64,000 bases of DNA from Bradyrhizobium sp. PSBB068 (lineage in GTDB: Bacteria; Pseudomonadota; Alphaproteobacteria; Rhizobiales; Xanthobacteraceae). Position numbers and translations under genes: made by a program. The stretch's first letter is position 1; the number at the start of each line of letters is the position of its first letter. Positions 24,323 through 32,403 of the stretch are shown piece by piece. Below the pieces are notes generated by a model. The model was not told where the DNA came from, searched no databases, and saw only the letters and a program-made list of their open reading frames with translations. The stretch spans positions 186,001 to 250,000 of the forward strand of contig CP069300.1 in the NCBI GenBank assembly GCA_016839165.1, given 5' to 3'.

Positions 24323-25123
24323 TTACCGCCCCTTGAAGTTCGCGACGCGGCGTTCGGCGGTGGCCTTGACGCCTTCCTTGAAGTCCTCGGTCGCGCGCAG
24401 CTTGGTCTGCTCCTCCAACTCGTGGTTGGTCGCGGCGAGCACGCGGTCGGCGAGGCCGGCGCGCATGGTGGCGCGGGTCGAGACCAGGCCGAGCGGCGAG
24501 CATTCGGCGATCTCCTGCGCGAGCTTCATTGCTTCCGCACGCACCTGGTCCTGCGGCACCAGCACATTGGCGAGGCCCCAGCGATAGGCCTCTTCGCCGG
24601 TGACGCGGCGGCTGGTGTAGAACATCAGCTCGGCATTGTTCTTGCCGATCAGCTCCGGCAGCGTCGTGGTGAGGCCGAAGCCCGGATGGAAGCCGAGCTT
24701 GGTGAAGTTCGCGGCGAAGCGCGCTTCCGGGCAGGCGACGCGGAAGTCGGCCGACACCGCAAGTCCGAGGCCGCCGCCGATCGCGGCGCCATGGATCGCG
24801 GCGACGATCGGCTTCTTGTTGCGGAAGATGCGCACCGCCTGAACGTAGAGATGATTGATCGGCAGGTTCGAGGCCGGATCGCTCTTGGCGCGCTCCTCCT
24901 GCTCCTGGCGGGCCGGGTCGCCGAAATTGGCGCCAGCGCAGAACGCCTTGCCCTGGGCTGCCAGCACCGAGGCGCGGATCTCGATATTGTTGTCGAATTC
25001 CTCCAGCGCGTCGGCGATCTGGTTGATCAGCGCGACGTCGAAGAAGTTCAGCGGCGGCTTGCGGATTTCGATCAGGCCGACATGGCCGTGGATCTCGACG
25101 CCGATATCAGTGTATTTGGTCAT
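24323..25123 (-). CDS. Enoyl-CoA hydratase/isomerase family protein
   Basis: 266 residues from the ATG at 25123 behind GGAGAT. Crotonase-fold features are ASVLAAQGKAFCAGANFGD and HGAAIGGGLGLAVSADFRVA. Both canonical glutamates of enoyl-CoA hydratase are absent: the first is replaced in GGGLGLAVSAD, the second in AANFTKLGFHPGFG. The reaction is therefore not reliably predicted. It is the third gene of a minus-strand unit after two acyl-CoA dehydrogenases, facing the plus-strand half of the same presumed pathway. A repeat element (25170-25290) separates it from the dehydrogenase gene. Confidence 0.85.
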   Translation of the reverse strand: MTKYTDIGVEIHGHVGLIEIRKPPLNFFDVALINQIADALEEFDNNIEIRASVLAAQGKAFCAGANFGDPARQEQEERAKSDPASNLPINHLYVQAVRIFRNKKPIVAAIHGAAIGGGLGLAVSADFRVACPEARFAANFTKLGFHPGFGLTTTLPELIGKNNAELMFYTSRRVTGEEAYRWGLANVLVPQDQVRAEAMKLAQEIAECSPLGLVSTRATMRAGLADRVLAATNHELEEQTKLRATEDFKEGVKATAERRVANFKGR

Positions 25124-25169
25124 GTGTCTTATCTCCGGTAAGGCTGCAATCTCTCGGCGCAAAAGGTGT

Positions 25170-25290
25170 CACCTCTCCCAAGGGGAGAGGTCGATTTGCG
25201 CCAGCAAATCGGGTGAGGGGTTGAGCTCTCTCGAGGGACCGTGATCCCTCACCCGGCGCTGCACGCCGACCTCTCCCGGAGGGAGAGGTG
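25170..25290. repeat. Intergenic palindromic repeat, CCTCTCCC family (diverged copy)
   Basis: CACCTCTCCCAAGGGGAGAGG on the left and CCTCTCCCGGAGGGAGAGGTG on the right, each itself palindromic, with CAAATCGGGTGAGGG / CCCTCACCC inside. The overall plan is as at 1190-1318, inserted between two genes of one unit. Confidence 0.7.
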
Positions 25291-25327
25291 CAAGAGCTTG
25301 CGGTGAGATCATCGGTCCCATTGGTCG

Positions 25328-26488
25328 TCAGCGCAAGCCGAGCCCGCGGGCGATGATGCCGCGCAGCACCTCGGTGGTGCCGCCCTGGATCGTCAGCTTG
25401 GGTGCGGTCTTGATGGCGAAATCGAGCTGCTTTTCCAGCGTCTCGCGATTGGTCGCGGTCTCCTCGACGAAGGCCGCGAGATCGCGCACCCGATGCGGCA
25501 GCTGCTGCTCCCACACCGTGCCGATGTCCTTGACGATGGAAGCCTCCACCACCGGCTCCTTTCCGGCCTGCAGCATGCCCGCGACCGACACCGACATGCG
25601 CCGCATGGTGTGCACCTGCGCCACCAGGCGGCCGATGCCTTCGGCGCTGCGGGTATCCGGGTTCTTGCCGACCGCACGCACCAGCTCAGTGAGCACGTAA
25701 TAGGTCTCGAGGAAGCGCTCGGGGCCGCTCCGCTCATAGGCGAGCTCTGATGTCGCCTGCTTCCAGGCGCCGTCGACCTCGCCCAGCACGTGATCGTCGG
25801 GCACGAAGTAATCGGTGAACACGACCTCGTTGAATTCGAACTGGCCGGTGATCTGGCCGATCGGATTCACCTGGATGCCCGGCTGCTTCATCTTGACCAG
25901 GAACTGGGTCAGGCCGTGGCGGCGGTTTTCCTTGGTCGGCGGCGAGGTGCGGAAGATCGCGATCATGTAGTCGGCGATATGCGCCGACGAAGTCCAGATC
26001 TTGGTGCCGTTGACCAGGTAGCCGCCGTCGGTCTTGGTCGCACGGGTCTTCGCCGCAAACAAATCGGAGCCGGAGTTCGGCTCGCTCATGCCGATCGCGA
26101 AGCAGACCTCGCCGCGGCAGATCCGCGGCAGGATGTCCATCTTGATGTGCTCGGGCGCGTATTTCAAAAGCACCGGGCCGCTCTGGCGGTCGGCGACGAA
26201 GAAGCGGCGGGTCGGCGCGTTCGCCACCCGCATCTCCTCGGTCACCACGTAGCGCTCGAGGAAAGAGCGCTCCTGGCCGCCATATTTCTTCGGCCAGGTC
26301 ATGCCGAGCCAGCCCTTGGCGCCGACGCGGCGGGAGAATTCCGGCGCGTCATTGTCCTCGCGGTTCGGCGCGTGGGGATCGAAGGTGCCGGCGGCGATCT
26401 CCTCGGCGAGGAAGGCGCGCACTTCCTTGCGGAGTTGCTCGCATTTCTCGGGCAGGCGGATCGGATCGAAACGAAGGGCTGCAGTCAT
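25328..26488 (-). CDS. Acyl-CoA dehydrogenase, full-length subunit
   Basis: 386 residues. ACAD features are KYGGQERSFLERYVVTEE, FAIGMSEPNSGSDLFAAKTRA (flavin and substrate contacts), WTSSAHIADYMI and the C-terminal TIQGGTTEVLRGIIARGLGL. The Glu in ELAYERSGPERFLE is at the alternative catalytic position known from isovaleryl-CoA-type and steroid-type dehydrogenases. It would oxidise an acyl-CoA to the 2,3-enoyl-CoA with transfer of electrons to ETF in the cytoplasm. It lies 30 bp downstream of a second, shorter ACAD, suggesting the two form one heteromeric enzyme (inference). Confidence 0.92.
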   Translation of the reverse strand: MTAALRFDPIRLPEKCEQLRKEVRAFLAEEIAAGTFDPHAPNREDNDAPEFSRRVGAKGWLGMTWPKKYGGQERSFLERYVVTEEMRVANAPTRRFFVADRQSGPVLLKYAPEHIKMDILPRICRGEVCFAIGMSEPNSGSDLFAAKTRATKTDGGYLVNGTKIWTSSAHIADYMIAIFRTSPPTKENRRHGLTQFLVKMKQPGIQVNPIGQITGQFEFNEVVFTDYFVPDDHVLGEVDGAWKQATSELAYERSGPERFLETYYVLTELVRAVGKNPDTRSAEGIGRLVAQVHTMRRMSVSVAGMLQAGKEPVVEASIVKDIGTVWEQQLPHRVRDLAAFVEETATNRETLEKQLDFAIKTAPKLTIQGGTTEVLRGIIARGLGLR

Positions 26489-26518
26489 GATGTCCAGTCC
26501 TGATTGTTCTGCCTGATC

Positions 26519-27586
26519 TCAGCGCGAAGCCACCAGCGGCCACAATTCATCGGCGCCACGGTCGGCGACGAGCTTGCCGAGCTCGACCGCCCAGTGGCTC
26601 TCCGAGCCGAAATCGTCGCGCCACGCCAGCGCGCGCAGCGAGTAGCGGTGCAGGATGTGCTCGATGGTGAAACCGATCGCGCCGTGCACCTGGTGGGCGA
26701 TGCCGCTGCCCTTCTCGGCGGCCTCCGAGCAGCGGATCTTCGCCGCCGCGGCTTCGAGGAACACCGCATCGCTATTCAGCGACTTGGTGTTGACGATGGT
26801 ATCGGCCGCGGAGGTCGCGGCGGCCAGCGCCGCGGCGTTTTCGCCGGCGAGGCGCGCGAGGTTGTGCTGCACGGCCTGGAATTTGGAGATCTTCTTCTCG
26901 AAGGCGACGCGCTCGTTGGAATAACGCACCGAGATGTCGAGCATGGCTTCCAGCGCGCCCGCGATCTGCAAGCTGCGCGCGACGCCGCCCATCAGCATCA
27001 GCGTGGTCTGGTCAAAGCCATCAGGCGCCGGCTTGGTGGTGACGGGCTGCACCTTGGCGAGCGTGACGGTGTCGTTGGCATCGCCGCCAAGCCCGATGCC
27101 CGATTCGATCCGGCACTTCGCGGCATCGACCAGCGCGATCGAGATGCCGCCGTTTCCGCTTGCCAGCACCGCAAAATGCTTAGCGTCCTTTGCGAACGGC
27201 ACGCCACGGGCGCGGCCGGAGAGCGATCCATCGGCGTTCAGCGTGACGCGATCCTTCGGGCTCGCAGGGACGACCGTCATCTCGCCTTCCGGCGAGGCGA
27301 TCTTGCCCTGCGTCAGCAGCCAGCCGGCCAGCATTGTTTCGGCCAGCGGAATAGCGATCGCATGCCGTCCGGCGACGTTGAGCACGCTGAATCCCTCGGC
27401 GAGGCTGGCGCCGGAACCGCCGAGATCGTCGGGCACCCAGGACAGCGGCAGGCCGGCGTCGGTCAGCGCCTGCCACAGCGGCGCCTTCCATGCGCCCTTC
27501 TTGTCATGATTGATGGTCTGGGCATCCGCGAGATCGGCGAAAATCTTTTCCGCGGTCTCGGCGACGATGTTTTCACTCTCCGCCAC
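26519..27586 (-). CDS. Acyl-CoA dehydrogenase-like, shorter partner subunit
   Basis: About 355 residues from the GTG at 27586, chosen because GAGGAA lies 5 nt upstream; an ATG at 27622 is also in frame. The N-terminal helical domain (LWQALTDAGLPLSWVPDDLGGSG) and the C-terminal helical bundle (AHQVHGAIGFTIEHILHRYSLRAL) are ACAD-like. The protein ends soon after, without the usual GT-E flavin/substrate segment seen in its neighbour, and the beta domain is poorly conserved. Paired full and degenerate ACAD subunits are known as alpha2beta2 enzymes in steroid side-chain degradation. It is the first gene of the minus-strand unit. Confidence 0.85.
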   Translation of the reverse strand: MAESENIVAETAEKIFADLADAQTINHDKKGAWKAPLWQALTDAGLPLSWVPDDLGGSGASLAEGFSVLNVAGRHAIAIPLAETMLAGWLLTQGKIASPEGEMTVVPASPKDRVTLNADGSLSGRARGVPFAKDAKHFAVLASGNGGISIALVDAAKCRIESGIGLGGDANDTVTLAKVQPVTTKPAPDGFDQTTLMLMGGVARSLQIAGALEAMLDISVRYSNERVAFEKKISKFQAVQHNLARLAGENAAALAAATSAADTIVNTKSLNSDAVFLEAAAAKIRCSEAAEKGSGIAHQVHGAIGFTIEHILHRYSLRALAWRDDFGSESHWAVELGKLVADRGADELWPLVASR

Positions 27587-27960
27587 AGCGTTCCTCGTGT
27601 TGATTGGCTTGGGTCCGGCCATCAGGCAGGCCCAGCTTGCGGTGTTGTCTTGCGCTCAATGATGCGGAAAAGCCATAGCCGTGACAAGCGTGGCCCGCAG
27701 GGCCACTTGCGCAGATGGCATGAAGCCCGACCAGACGCATGAATTCCGTAGAGTGAACATTCGGGCGCGTCGGTTTGTATGCCACGCGCTGCAGCAGATA
27801 GGCGGGCCGGACCGGTTCAGTCCGCCAGATGAAACTGGTCGCCGCGCCCATGAGGCGGCAGGTTCAGACGCGCGGCCATCGGCGAGACCGGTCGGCGCGA
27901 GGGGCATATGAGTTTTCGTCGACCCGTGTTTAGCTCGAGACCAAGATCAGAGGTGATGCG
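27587..27960. other. Intergenic region between divergent ACAD and MBL-hydrolase genes
   Basis: About 370 bp with no gene I can support. Short open frames in several phases are Arg/Cys-rich and family-free. It must hold the promoters of both flanking units, but I see no convincing -35/-10 pair or dyad. Confidence 0.45.
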
Positions 27961-28722
27961 ATGAAGATGCATATGCTGTCGGGTGGACGGCTGCGGATGT
28001 CCAAGCGGACCTATCTGCCGGATGCGGAGCGCGGCGAGATGATCGAGCTTCCGGTGTCCTGCGTGCTGCTCCGGCATACGCAGGGCAACGTGCTGTTCGA
28101 CACCGGATGCCATCCCGATGTCGCGACCGATCCGGAAGGCCGGCTCGGCACGCTCGCCAGGTTCATGCAGCCGATCACGACGGCGGACGACCATGTGCTG
28201 ACCAGCCTGAAGGCCGTTGGCCTCGGTCCCGACGATATCGATGTGGTGATCTGCTCCCATCTGCATACTGACCATTGCGGCTGCAACGGCTTCTTCAGGA
28301 AGGCGACGGTCTTCGTCCACGCGCTCGAGCTCGAGGCCGCCAATGCGTCCAACGCGCTCGATCGCGGATACATCAAGGCGGATTGGGATCATCCGCTGAA
28401 GATGGAGATCTTCGACCGCCAGACGGATGTGTTCGGCGACGGCAGGTTGACGCTGATCCCGTTGCCGGGACATTCGAAGGGAACGACCGGTGCGCTGGTC
28501 AAGCTGGACCAGAGCGGCGAATACCTGCTCGCATCCGATTCGCTCAGCGTACGCGCCAATCTCGATCAGCGGGTCTCGCCGCGGAACAGTCTCGATGTCG
28601 ATCAATTCCTGAAATCGCTCGACGAGATCGCCAGGCTCGAGGCATCAGGTGTCAAGATCATCTGCGGCCATGACGATGCGCAATGGGCCAGCCTGCAGAA
28701 GGGCCCGAACGCCTATTTGTGA
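27961..28722 (+). CDS. MBL-fold hydrolase, N-acyl-homoserine-lactonase-like (AttM/AiiA type)
   Basis: 253 residues. The metallo-beta-lactamase metal motif is complete: ICSHLHTDHCG (HxHxDH, residues about 99-104), the third His in LPGHSKGTTG, the bridging Asp in LLASDSLS and a late His in IICGHDDAQW. Early VLFDTGCHPDV and the overall length match AttM/BlcC- and AiiA-type lactonases, which open lactone rings including quorum-sensing signals. No signal peptide, so cytoplasmic. It is followed 90 bp later by an SDR on the same strand. True substrate may be another lactone; no luxI-like synthase is in the window. Confidence 0.85.
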   Translation: MKMHMLSGGRLRMSKRTYLPDAERGEMIELPVSCVLLRHTQGNVLFDTGCHPDVATDPEGRLGTLARFMQPITTADDHVLTSLKAVGLGPDDIDVVICSHLHTDHCGCNGFFRKATVFVHALELEAANASNALDRGYIKADWDHPLKMEIFDRQTDVFGDGRLTLIPLPGHSKGTTGALVKLDQSGEYLLASDSLSVRANLDQRVSPRNSLDVDQFLKSLDEIARLEASGVKIICGHDDAQWASLQKGPNAYL

Positions 28723-28812
28723 TGGACCGGCGCGGTTTGCAGATGTATTTCCGCGCGATATGGTATGCCACCGCCGGAGTTCATCTGGCTCACGACAACA
28801 AGGAAAATGCAG

Positions 28813-29595
28813 ATGTCCAAGGACGGTTTGTGCGCGATCGTGACGGGGTCGGCATCGGGACTCGGCGCCGCCACCGCGCAAATCCTCGCCACGCCGGGCG
28901 CGCGCCTCGTCATCAACTATTCCAACAGCAAGGCGGAGGCCGAGGCGACGGCCGAGCTTTGCCGCAAGCAGGGCGCCGAGGTGCTGGTGGTGCAGGGCGA
29001 CGTCTCGCGCGATGAGGACTGCAAGAAGATTGCGGCCGCGGCACAGGGCTGGGGCCGCGTCGACGTGCTCGTCAACAATGCCGGCACCACCAAGCATGTC
29101 CCGCACCATGATCTCGATGGCCTGACCGCGGAAGACTTCCAACGCATCTACGCGGTCAACACCATCGGCCCGTTCCAGATGGTCCGTGCCGCGCGTGCGC
29201 TTCTGGAGGCCGGGGCGAAGGCCTCGGGCCGTCCGTCGGCGGTGGTGAACGTCTCCTCGGTCGCCGGCATTTCCGGCGGTGGCTCGTCGGTTGCCTATGC
29301 CGCGAGCAAGGGCGCGCTCAACACCATGACGCAGTCGCTGGCGCGCGCGCTGGCGCCGCTGATCCGCGTCAACACGGTGTGTCCGGGTTATATCGATACG
29401 CCGTGGTTCACCAAGGGCCGCGGCGAGGAGGGCGCCAAGCAGGTGCGTGATGCGGTGGTCGCGCGGGTGCCGCTGAAGGTCGCGTCAACCGCCGAAGATA
29501 TCGCCAATCTGGTCTGCTTCCTGGCGAGCCCGGCGTCCAGCAACATGACTGGCGAATTCGTCCGCATGGATGCCGGCATGCATCTCATTCAGTGA
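28813..29595 (+). CDS. Short-chain dehydrogenase/reductase (SDR)
   Basis: 260 residues from the ATG at 28813, with AAGGA about 9 nt upstream. The classical SDR motifs are TGSASGLG (cofactor glycines, residues about 9-16), NNAGTT, the catalytic Ser in VNVSSVAGISG, YAASK with Tyr and Lys, and the C-terminal NMTGEFVRMDAGMHL. It oxidises or reduces a hydroxy/keto group with NAD(P)H. It may form a two-gene unit with the lactonase-like gene; a strong terminator follows at 29617. Substrate unknown. Confidence 0.9.
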   Translation: MSKDGLCAIVTGSASGLGAATAQILATPGARLVINYSNSKAEAEATAELCRKQGAEVLVVQGDVSRDEDCKKIAAAAQGWGRVDVLVNNAGTTKHVPHHDLDGLTAEDFQRIYAVNTIGPFQMVRAARALLEAGAKASGRPSAVVNVSSVAGISGGGSSVAYAASKGALNTMTQSLARALAPLIRVNTVCPGYIDTPWFTKGRGEEGAKQVRDAVVARVPLKVASTAEDIANLVCFLASPASSNMTGEFVRMDAGMHLIQ

Positions 29596-29616
29596 CGCGG
29601 TGCCGCTGCAGAAATG

Positions 29617-29645
29617 AAAATGCCCGGGGCAGCCCGGGCATTTTT
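29617..29645. terminator. Strong intrinsic terminator (bidirectional)
   Basis: AAAATGCCCGGG, loop GCAG, CCCGGGCATTTT followed by T: a 12-bp stem whose outer A/T pairs provide a U-tract on either strand. It sits between the convergent SDR and GlsB/YeaQ-type genes. Confidence 0.9.
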
Positions 29646-29671
29646 ACTTTGAACCAGTGTTCGGCTTGCCG

Positions 29672-29950
29672 TCACTTGTTTCCGATGTCCGGGATCACGC
29701 GCGCCGCGACCAGCCGGTTCCAGATGAACAGCACCACCAGCGCGCCGATCGTGGCGGTGATGAAGCCCGCGCCCTGTTCGGGACCATAGTGGCCGATCGC
29801 CTGGCCGATGAAGGTCGCAAGAAACGCGCCGGCGATGCCGAGCACGGTGGTGAGAATGAAGCCGCTTGGATTGTTCGGTCCTGGCGACAGGAACCGTGCG
29901 ATGATCCCCGCGACAAAACCGACGATGATGACCCAGATGATGCCGCCCAT
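29672..29950 (-). CDS. GlsB/YeaQ/YmgE family stress-response membrane protein
   Basis: 92 residues with three hydrophobic helices and the family pattern IIWVIIVGFVAGIIARFLSPG, then LGIAGAFLATFIGQAIG and ATIGALVVLFIWN (transglycosylase-associated Pfam name, no such activity shown). Small inner-membrane proteins of this family are induced by general stress. The ATG is preceded by a strong AGGAGGA. It lies 36 bp downstream of the YidB-like gene and probably shares its transcript. Confidence 0.92.
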   Translation of the reverse strand: MGGIIWVIIVGFVAGIIARFLSPGPNNPSGFILTTVLGIAGAFLATFIGQAIGHYGPEQGAGFITATIGALVVLFIWNRLVAARVIPDIGNK

Positions 29951-29986
29951 GACTGTCGTCCTCCTCAGATGGAATCAACGCTGCCG

Positions 29987-30589
29987 CTAGAGCCGGCCGC
30001 GCAGCTCGTCGCCGCTCGGCAGCCGTCCGTCCGGCGTCAGATGGTTGATCGCGTCGGGCAGGTACTGGCTCAAGCCCTGCAGCAATTGGTCGCGCGACAT
30101 GCCGCTCTGCGACGCCAGCGAGTCGATCTGGTCGGCGCCAAGCGCGTTGGCGAGGTCGCCGGGCGAGATCTGCTTGTTGGGGCCGTTGCTGACCCAGGAA
30201 TTCGCCGCGTCGCCATGGCCCTTCTGCTGCAACTGGTTGAGCAGATCGCCGAGGCCGCCGCTGAGCACGGTGCCGGCGGCGCCGCCGGCGAGAAGGCCGC
30301 CAAGGCCGCCCTTGAGCAGGTCACCGAGTCCGCCACCAGCGGCGCCGCCGGGCAGGCCAGCGGTGACATTGCCGGGGAGTTGCGGCGCCTGCGCGGGGGT
30401 CGGCTGAGGGGCAGTCGCGCCCGGCTGGCCGCCGGTGAAATGCTTGACCGCCTTCCAGGCGAGCAGTGCCAGGATGGCCATGGTCATCGGCGACATTCCG
30501 CCGCTGCTCGAACTGTCGGATGGTGTGCTTGGCGCGCTCGGACCGCGGGGGCCGTTCTGCATGCCGTTGAGTACGTCGAGTAAACCCAT
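29987..30589 (-). CDS. YidB family (DUF937) protein
   Basis: 200 residues from the ATG at 30589, preceded by AGGAGA. The N-terminus MGLLDVLNGMQNGPRG starts as in YidB proteins. A hydrophobic segment (PMTMAILALLAWKAV) and a Gly/Leu repeat region (GGLGDLLKGGLGGLLAGG) follow. The conserved C-terminal domain runs from ANSWVSNGPNKQISPGDLANALG through SRDQLLQGLSQYLPDAINHLTPDGRLP, quoted here in short as NKQISPGDLANALG and LPDAINHLTPDGRLP. The function of the family is not established. It is paired with the stress membrane protein downstream. Confidence 0.88.
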   Translation of the reverse strand: MGLLDVLNGMQNGPRGPSAPSTPSDSSSSGGMSPMTMAILALLAWKAVKHFTGGQPGATAPQPTPAQAPQLPGNVTAGLPGGAAGGGLGDLLKGGLGGLLAGGAAGTVLSGGLGDLLNQLQQKGHGDAANSWVSNGPNKQISPGDLANALGADQIDSLASQSGMSRDQLLQGLSQYLPDAINHLTPDGRLPSGDELRGRL

Positions 30590-30727
30590 GATCGTCTCCT
30601 GCCGCAACCGTGCCCCGTGCGGGAAACATAGCTGCGGCCCATGACGGTTACAAGGCGGGCCACCCGGCGGCGGCGCGCCGAAAATAGGCAGGCGGCCCGA
30701 GGTCTGCTATCGAGCCTTGATGAACGG

Positions 30728-31744
30728 ATGTTTAGCCGGATGAACGAGGATCGGCCGATCGGAATTGCGGGCGCCGGCAGCATCGGTTGCTTCGTCGGCG
30801 GCATGCTGGCTGCGTCCGGCTACCGCGTCGCATTGTTGGCGCGCCCGCGGCTGATCCAGGAGATTGCGGGCAACGGCTTGCGGGTCAGCAGTTTCGACGG
30901 CTCGGAGCGGAGGGTAGCCGCCGATCGGCTCATTCTGTCCGACGATCCATCGATCCTGCGCGACGCCCGGACGGTGCTGGTGACGGTGAAGAGCGCCGAT
31001 ACCGGCGAGATCGCCGAATTGATCGCGCGTCACGCATCCACCGATGCCGCGGTGGTCAGCCTGCAGAATGGCGTCGGCAATCTGTCGCTGCTGCGCGATC
31101 GCTTGGCGGGCCGCAAGGTGCTCGGCGGCATGGTGCCGTTCAACGTGGTCGCGCTCGGCGACGGCCGCTTCCATCGCTCGACCTCGGGCGACATCGTGAT
31201 CGCGCAGGATGATGCCGGCACCGCGGCACGGCTTTCGGTGCCGAGCCTCGCGATCAAGGCCTCCGCCAATATCGATGGCGTGCAGTGGGGCAAGCTGATC
31301 GTCAATCTCAACAACGCGCTCAATGCGTTGTCCAACATCCCATTGCGGCAGCAGCTCGCGCAGCGCGGCTGGCGGCAATTGTTCGCCGACCAGATGGTGG
31401 AGGGCCTGGCCGCGGTGCGCGCCGAAGGCATCGTGCCGGTGTCGCCGACGCCGCTGCCGTCGGGCTGGATGCCGCATCTGCTGCGGCTGCCTGATGCGCT
31501 GTTCGGCATGCTGCTCGGCCGCACCATGAAGATCGATCCCGAAGCGCGCTCCTCGATGTGGGAGGACCTGCAGCGCGGCCGTCGCACCGAGATCGATTAT
31601 CTGCAGGGCGTGATCACCGAGATCGCGGATCGCCGCGGCCTCCAGGCTCCGCTGTCGCGCCGCATCACCGCGCTGATCCGGAAAGCGGAGGCCGACGGCA
31701 AGGGCGCGCCCGGGCTGACGGCTGAGCAGATTCGCGTTGGGTAA
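30728..31744 (+). CDS. 2-dehydropantoate 2-reductase family protein (paralogue 1)
   Basis: About 338 residues; starts at 30728 (MFSRMNEDR) and 30740 (MNEDR) are both possible. A Rossmann motif GIAGAGSIGCFVGG begins the protein; LVTVKSADT, VVSLQNGVGN and a helical C-terminal domain with LIVNLNNALNALS (the family's Lys/Asn active-site region is WGKLIVNLNNALNAL) match ApbA/PanE. The family reduces ketopantoate to pantoate with NADPH in CoA synthesis. This genome window carries a second copy at 44767, so at least one may act on another 2-keto acid. Confidence 0.88.
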   Translation: MFSRMNEDRPIGIAGAGSIGCFVGGMLAASGYRVALLARPRLIQEIAGNGLRVSSFDGSERRVAADRLILSDDPSILRDARTVLVTVKSADTGEIAELIARHASTDAAVVSLQNGVGNLSLLRDRLAGRKVLGGMVPFNVVALGDGRFHRSTSGDIVIAQDDAGTAARLSVPSLAIKASANIDGVQWGKLIVNLNNALNALSNIPLRQQLAQRGWRQLFADQMVEGLAAVRAEGIVPVSPTPLPSGWMPHLLRLPDALFGMLLGRTMKIDPEARSSMWEDLQRGRRTEIDYLQGVITEIADRRGLQAPLSRRITALIRKAEADGKGAPGLTAEQIRVG

Positions 31745-31760
31745 CCGAGGAGGTGACATC

Positions 31761-31958
31761 GTGAAACGATCTTGCATCATGTTGCTCGCGCTCGTTGCGC
31801 TCGCCACCAGCCCACTGCGTGCTGCGCCACCGACCGTGGTTCCCTCGCCAGGCTATGATGCGCGTCTGCAGGAGCAGCGCGCGGCAGCGAGTCAATCGGC
31901 CGCAACGGCGCGCAAACCGGTCACGCGCCGGCATCACAAGCGCGGTCGCGCGCATTGA
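31761..31958 (+). CDS. Small secreted basic protein, unknown function
   Basis: 65 residues from a GTG with GGAGGTGA upstream. A clear signal peptide (CIMLLALVALATSPLRA) is followed by about 45 residues, Gln/Ala-rich and then strongly basic (RKPVTRRHHKRGRAH). No known domain. It lies between the ketopantoate reductase-like gene (16 bp gap) and the CAP-domain gene (22 bp gap), so it is probably co-transcribed. Confidence 0.65.
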   Translation: MKRSCIMLLALVALATSPLRAAPPTVVPSPGYDARLQEQRAAASQSAATARKPVTRRHHKRGRAH

Positions 31959-31980
31959 TTCATTGCATGGAAGGCCTCGG

Positions 31981-32403
31981 ATGAAGCTGCTGTTGCTCGC
32001 ACTCACCTTCGTACTCGGCATCGCTACCGCCACTGACGCCGCCGACTATGCCGGTTCGATCAGTGCCTACCGGCGCGCCAACCGGATGCCCGCGGTGACG
32101 CTCGACGCCAGGCTGAATGCGATGGCGCTGAAGCAGGCGCAGGCGATGTCGGCGACCGGATCGGTCAGCCATTCCGCGGGCGGCAGCTTCTTCACGCGCA
32201 TTGCACCGCTCAAGAAGCAGCGCGCCGCGGAAAATATCGGCGCCGGCTTCATCGCCTTCGCCGAGATGCTGAAGCAGTGGGAGGATTCGCCGGGCCATCG
32301 CGAGAACCTGCTGATGCCGGGCGCCAAGCGCGTCGGCGTCGCCTATGTCGACAATCCGAAGTCGCCGTACCGCAGGTTTTGGGCGATGGTGATCACCGAC
32401 TAG
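31981..32403 (+). CDS. CAP/SCP-domain secreted protein
   Basis: 140 residues from the ATG at 31981. A signal peptide (LLALTFVLGIATATDA) precedes a compact CAP domain: YRRANRMPAVTLDARLNAMA, HSAGGSFFTRI, AENIGAGF and SPGHRENLLMPGAKRVGVAY. This is the family pattern with conserved His and Glu positions. Bacterial CAP proteins are secreted and their activity is mostly unknown. Its 3' end overlaps the convergent next gene by 4 bp (32400-32403). Confidence 0.9.
   Translation: MKLLLLALTFVLGIATATDAADYAGSISAYRRANRMPAVTLDARLNAMALKQAQAMSATGSVSHSAGGSFFTRIAPLKKQRAAENIGAGFIAFAEMLKQWEDSPGHRENLLMPGAKRVGVAYVDNPKSPYRRFWAMVITD

Noticed and set aside
27573..27911. Small frames in the 27587-27960 gap
   Set aside because: Arg/Cys-rich, no signal peptide, no ribosome-binding site and no homologous pattern; treated as intergenic.
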